A stretch of 64,000 nucleotides of DNA. Origin: Alphaproteobacteria bacterium. Its GTDB lineage: Bacteria > Pseudomonadota > Alphaproteobacteria > Sphingomonadales > Kordiimonadaceae. The position numbers and the translations under genes were made by a program. Shown here piece after piece: positions 61,232 to 64,000 of the stretch; positions within the stretch are counted from its first letter, which is position 1, and each line of letters begins with the position of its first letter. The DNA lies in assembly GCA_013372975.1 (NCBI GenBank), contig JABXIS010000008.1, positions 1 to 64,000 on the forward strand. The letters are read 5' to 3'. A model generated the notes under the pieces. The model saw only the letters and a program-made list of their open reading frames with translations, was not told the origin of the DNA and did no database searches.

Positions 61232-62449
61232 ATGACCATCGGCGTAGGCGGCTCTAGCGTAGCGGCGGAACTTGAAAAATTGAGCGACATGACAGCGGGC
61301 GTAGTGCCCATTGGCATGGACGAGATCAAAGGCCGCCTCGACAAGGCCGTTCAGTTGATGGCTGATGCGGGCATGAAAGCCGTCTATCTGAACGCTGGCA
61401 CCAACCTCTATTATTTCACTGGCACTCGCTGGTACGCGTCCGAGCGCATGGTTGGTGCTATCCTGACAGCAGGGGGCGAACTGCATTATATCTGCCCGGC
61501 CTTCGAGATTGGCACAGTGAAGGATTTCATGGGTGTTGAAGGCACCATTCACGGCTGGGAAGAGCATGAAAGCCCCTACGAATTGTTTGGTGTGTTGCTC
61601 AAGAAACTGGGGATCGAAGGTGGCACTATTGGCATCGATGAAAGCACCAGTTTTGCCATGTCAAACGGGGTACGGCTCGCGAACCCGCATTATGATTATG
61701 TGGATGCCAAACCTGTAACAGCCGGGTGTCGGACCCGGAAATCGGCGGCTGAAATCGCCCTGATGCAGCGCGCGATGGACATGACGCTTGAAGTTCACAA
61801 AGCCACTGCGCGCATCCTTCAAGAAGGCATGACAACGGCGGATGTGAAGGCCTTTATTCAGGAGGCGCACAAGCGTGTGGGTGCGCCGAAGGGCAGCTAT
61901 TTCTGTATCGTTCTGTTTGGTGAGGCAACGGCTTTCCCGCATGGTGTCAGCTATGAACAGACACTCAAGAAGGGCGATGTGGTGCTGATCGATACAGGCT
62001 GCCAGGTGCATGATTACATCTCCGATATCACGCGCACCTATGTGTTTGGTGAGCCTAATGATCGCCAACGTGAAATCTGGAATGTGGAAAAGGCGGCGCA
62101 GGCTGCTGCTTTCAAGGTGGCACAGCTTGGCACACCATGCGGCGATGTGGATACGGCCGCGCGCTCATATGTGGAAAGCGCTGGATTCGGCCCTGACTAT
62201 AAAACGCCGGGTGTGCCGCACCGTACCGGCCACGGCATCGGCCTTGATATCCATGAGTGGCCCTATCTTGTACGCAGCGACCGCACGCCCCTTGATGTGG
62301 GCATGTGTTTCTCGAACGAGCCCATGATGGTGGTGGATGGCGAGTTTGGCATCCGCCTTGAAGACCATTTCTATATGGCAAGCGATGGCCCGCGCTGGTT
62401 CACCCAGCCCAGCCACAGCATTGATGATCCGTTCGGATATGAAACCTAG
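61232..62449 (+). CDS. cytosolic M24 peptidase (Xaa-Pro dipeptidase-like)
   Basis: The 405-residue protein has no signal peptide. It has a creatinase-N-like domain (LYYFTGTRWYASERMVGAIL) and the M24 catalytic domain with metal ligands in LIDTGCQVHDYISDITRTYVFGEP (aspartates), HRTGHGIGLDIHE (histidine), NEPMMV (glutamate) and RLEDHFY (glutamate). It is the cytosolic paralogue of the exported enzyme at 35856-37124. It likely hydrolyses proline dipeptides imported by the OPT and POT transporters. The ATG follows a GAGGGAC site and a GntR-like palindrome. Confidence 0.92.
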   Translation: MTIGVGGSSVAAELEKLSDMTAGVVPIGMDEIKGRLDKAVQLMADAGMKAVYLNAGTNLYYFTGTRWYASERMVGAILTAGGELHYICPAFEIGTVKDFMGVEGTIHGWEEHESPYELFGVLLKKLGIEGGTIGIDESTSFAMSNGVRLANPHYDYVDAKPVTAGCRTRKSAAEIALMQRAMDMTLEVHKATARILQEGMTTADVKAFIQEAHKRVGAPKGSYFCIVLFGEATAFPHGVSYEQTLKKGDVVLIDTGCQVHDYISDITRTYVFGEPNDRQREIWNVEKAAQAAAFKVAQLGTPCGDVDTAARSYVESAGFGPDYKTPGVPHRTGHGIGLDIHEWPYLVRSDRTPLDVGMCFSNEPMMVVDGEFGIRLEDHFYMASDGPRWFTQPSHSIDDPFGYET

Positions 62450-62515
62450 GTGAGCTTAGGTTTACTTGCCTCCTTCCCGACCTCGTGTTGGAATATTTGG
62501 CAACGGGAGGACGCA

Positions 62516-63097
62516 ATGATGAAATTTCTAGCAAGATCGATATCCATCGTTCTTTTTGCACTGCCTTTGCTGGCGGTTCAGGCCAACGCACAGGACCAAG
62601 CGATCCTGTATCAACCTGATCCGGACAGTCCAATTGGGGAACGCAATCCCAAGGCGCCGCCTGAAACGGCACAGTTTGATTTTGTGATTGGCGATTGGGA
62701 CATTGACATCACATATACACCCGCAGGCGGTAAGCCATTTTCCTATAAGGCAAAATGGCACAATCACTGGGTTGTTGACGGGCATGTTGTGATGCAGGAA
62801 TGGCGTGGGCCCTACTCCACAGGTGCAGAGTTCCGATTCTTTGATCCGCAAAAGAAACGCTGGATCGGTCAAAATGTGTACACCGGTGCCAAATGGCAGG
62901 AGACAAGCGCTGAGTTTGTAGACGGGAAGATGTATATCTACAGTTCACAGTCAGATGCTGATGGAGATTTTCTGGCCCGCGAAACCTATTATGAAATTGG
63001 ACCTGACAGTTTCAAGCTGAAGGCGGAAGTTTCGCGCGACAATGGCAAGAGCTGGCAGGCTGGAAAATACACTTTGGTGGCGACACGGAGCCTCTGA
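62516..63097 (+). CDS. secreted DUF1579-like protein
   Basis: The 193-residue protein has a signal peptide (FLARSISIVLFALPLLAVQANA) followed by a beta-barrel-like domain of DUF1579-type proteins: FDFVIGDWDIDITYTPAGG, VVDGHVVMQEWRG and YYEIGPDSFKLKAEVSRDNGKSW. The function is not known; relatives are predicted lipocalin-like small-molecule binders. The ATG at 62516 follows a GGGAGG site at 62505-62510 and is preferred to the ATG at 62450 because the signal peptide begins here. Confidence 0.75.
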   Translation: MMKFLARSISIVLFALPLLAVQANAQDQAILYQPDPDSPIGERNPKAPPETAQFDFVIGDWDIDITYTPAGGKPFSYKAKWHNHWVVDGHVVMQEWRGPYSTGAEFRFFDPQKKRWIGQNVYTGAKWQETSAEFVDGKMYIYSSQSDADGDFLARETYYEIGPDSFKLKAEVSRDNGKSWQAGKYTLVATRSL

Positions 63098-63098
63098 T

Positions 63099-64000
63099 CT
63101 ATCGCGTGCCTTGCGCGGTTTCTATATGGATGCAATCGGTGTCGGGCATGAACCCCGACACTGCCGCCTGCCACACCGCTTCAGAATAATCTGCTCCTGT
63201 GGGCTTCACGGCCATTGTTTGCTGCGGCAGGCAAAACTCCATCAGAAACTCGGCTTGTCCGGCAGCTTCCAGCAGTTGGCCAGTCAGCACATCGATTTTG
63301 GGCCTGATCTCATCAGCCAACGAGGGCACTTCTGTGAAGGCCGGTTGGTTGTGTGCGGTCCATGCGTCAAAAAGCTCCTGCTGCAATAGTTTGGACGCGG
63401 CCATCTGCATTGAAACCGCCTTGCGCGCGAACGCCGGGTCAAGGTCCATCTTAGTAGCCCTTCGAACGGTAGCGTCGATGATTTTTGCCTCCCGCTGGGG
63501 CGCTTCAATCGGCAGCTTGTTGTTCCACTTATAGCGGGCGACATCGGCCATCACCGCAAGACGGTTCGCGATGGCGTGGCGTAGGGCTGCAACCTTCAGG
63601 TTGTGATCTTGCTTTGGTTTGCTGAAGCTGACGGACAGGGATTTGCTGTCTGCAAGGCTTACCTTGATCACCTGATCGTAAACATCTTCCCCGGCATATT
63701 TGAGCGTGGAATTCGCCAGCAGATTGGCAAGGTGGGGTGTTGTGTTGCTGTGCCCCACAACGAGGAATGTACCGTCTTTCGCTTTCAACTCTGCCGCAAA
63801 CTCTTCAAGCGCACGCGGGTCATAAATCGAAACTGGCAGTCCCGCCATTTTTGCGGTGGGTGCTGCGGTTTGCCGTGTGCGTTTGTAGTTGGTGGAGAAA
63901 ACGGCGGTCAGGCCTCTATCCGCCAGATAGTGCGCAATCCACTGTGCCCGCTCATGGCCCGCGGGCGTCAGATCCGGGTCCCGCGTGCCGTCGGATGCTT
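63099..64000 (-). CDS. histidine phosphatase fused to AroQ-gamma chorismate mutase (5' end missing)
   Basis: The frame stays open from base 63998 to the stop at 63099, so the gene begins beyond the window. The N-terminal part is a histidine phosphatase domain of the SixA/phosphoglycerate mutase-like type: LTPAGHERAQWIAHYL, STNYKRTRQTA and VVGHSNTTPHLANLL; its RHG motif would lie outside. The C-terminal part (about 180 residues) matches the gamma class of chorismate mutase: RHAIANRLAVMADVARYKWNNKLPIE, REAKIIDATVRRA, and DPAFARKAVSMQMAASKLLQQELFDAW. That class is normally exported. No stop, frameshift or start-site signal separates the two parts. The domain calls are firm for the fold families; a joint function is unknown. 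Confidence 0.75.
   Translation of the reverse strand, partial: ASDGTRDPDLTPAGHERAQWIAHYLADRGLTAVFSTNYKRTRQTAAPTAKMAGLPVSIYDPRALEEFAAELKAKDGTFLVVGHSNTTPHLANLLANSTLKYAGEDVYDQVIKVSLADSKSLSVSFSKPKQDHNLKVAALRHAIANRLAVMADVARYKWNNKLPIEAPQREAKIIDATVRRATKMDLDPAFARKAVSMQMAASKLLQQELFDAWTAHNQPAFTEVPSLADEIRPKIDVLTGQLLEAAGQAEFLMEFCLPQQTMAVKPTGADYSEAVWQAAVSGFMPDTDCIHIETAQGTR

Noticed and set aside
1-64000. CRISPR arrays, insertion sequences, prophage genes or rRNA operons
   Set aside because: No regularly spaced repeats, transposase or phage protein frames, or rRNA sequence were seen on reading either strand.

Overview
The window looks like a chromosomal segment of a free-living, aerobic, probably marine alphaproteobacterium. 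The evidence is the GC-rich coding sequence, the mix of ATG/GTG/TTG starts, three PAS_5-type (PF07310-like) proteins, PuuD-type urate oxidation, an ECF sigma/FecR/TonB receptor set and a response regulator of the DUF3369/HD-GYP kind. A Kordiimonadales-like origin is a guess from gene content only. The window holds about 55 protein genes. I saw no rRNA, tRNA, CRISPR array, insertion sequence or integrase.

Layout. 1-10.5 kb is a purine-catabolism block: end of xdhB, xdhC, a LysR regulator divergent from malate synthase aceB, puuD and allA, then an orphan solute-binding protein and guanine deaminase. It routes guanine to xanthine, urate and finally glyoxylate, which AceB condenses into malate. 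The block is interrupted at 1.09-3.64 kb by an AT-richer, tightly overlapping three-gene cassette (Dam-family methylase, four-helix membrane protein, DGQHR/DndB-like protein). A diverged copy of the LysR 3' end is left on its xdhC side. This cassette is the best candidate in the window for an undescribed, defence-like system.

10.6-18.5 kb carries two PAS_5 proteins, a glycosyltransferase plus membrane-protein pair, convergent bfd and bfr with a shared terminator and palindromic iron-box-like sites, trhO, a glutathione S-transferase, a BLUF photoreceptor and an OsmC protein. 18.4-28.8 kb holds a PPP-type phosphatase, aminopeptidase P, oligopeptidase B, a GNAT enzyme, a DUF442 protein, an AlkA-like glycosylase, a beta-lactamase-fold protein that has lost its catalytic residues, a nitroreductase and a MipA-like porin.

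28.9-49.4 kb is dominated by peptide use: a MATE exporter, an OPT oligopeptide transporter with a small partner, a secreted amidohydrolase, a secreted HEXXH protease-like protein, an exported M24 peptidase, a POT-family peptide transporter, and an operon of a secreted tricorn homologue with an M49-like peptidase. A HD-GYP response regulator and histidine kinase pair sits among them. Together with aminopeptidase P, oligopeptidase B and a second M24 enzyme at 61.2 kb this suggests an organism that lives largely on peptides. Perfect palindromes sit upstream of the amidohydrolase and of the second M24 gene.

49.5-64 kb holds a cold-shock protein, mobA, a 540-bp gene-free stretch with an orphan terminator, an ECF sigma/FecR/TonB-receptor signalling set with a free-standing TonB C-terminal protein, a KefG/KefC-like operon, a SulP transporter, a DUF1579-like secreted protein, and a gene cut by the window end that joins a histidine phosphatase to an AroQ-gamma chorismate mutase.
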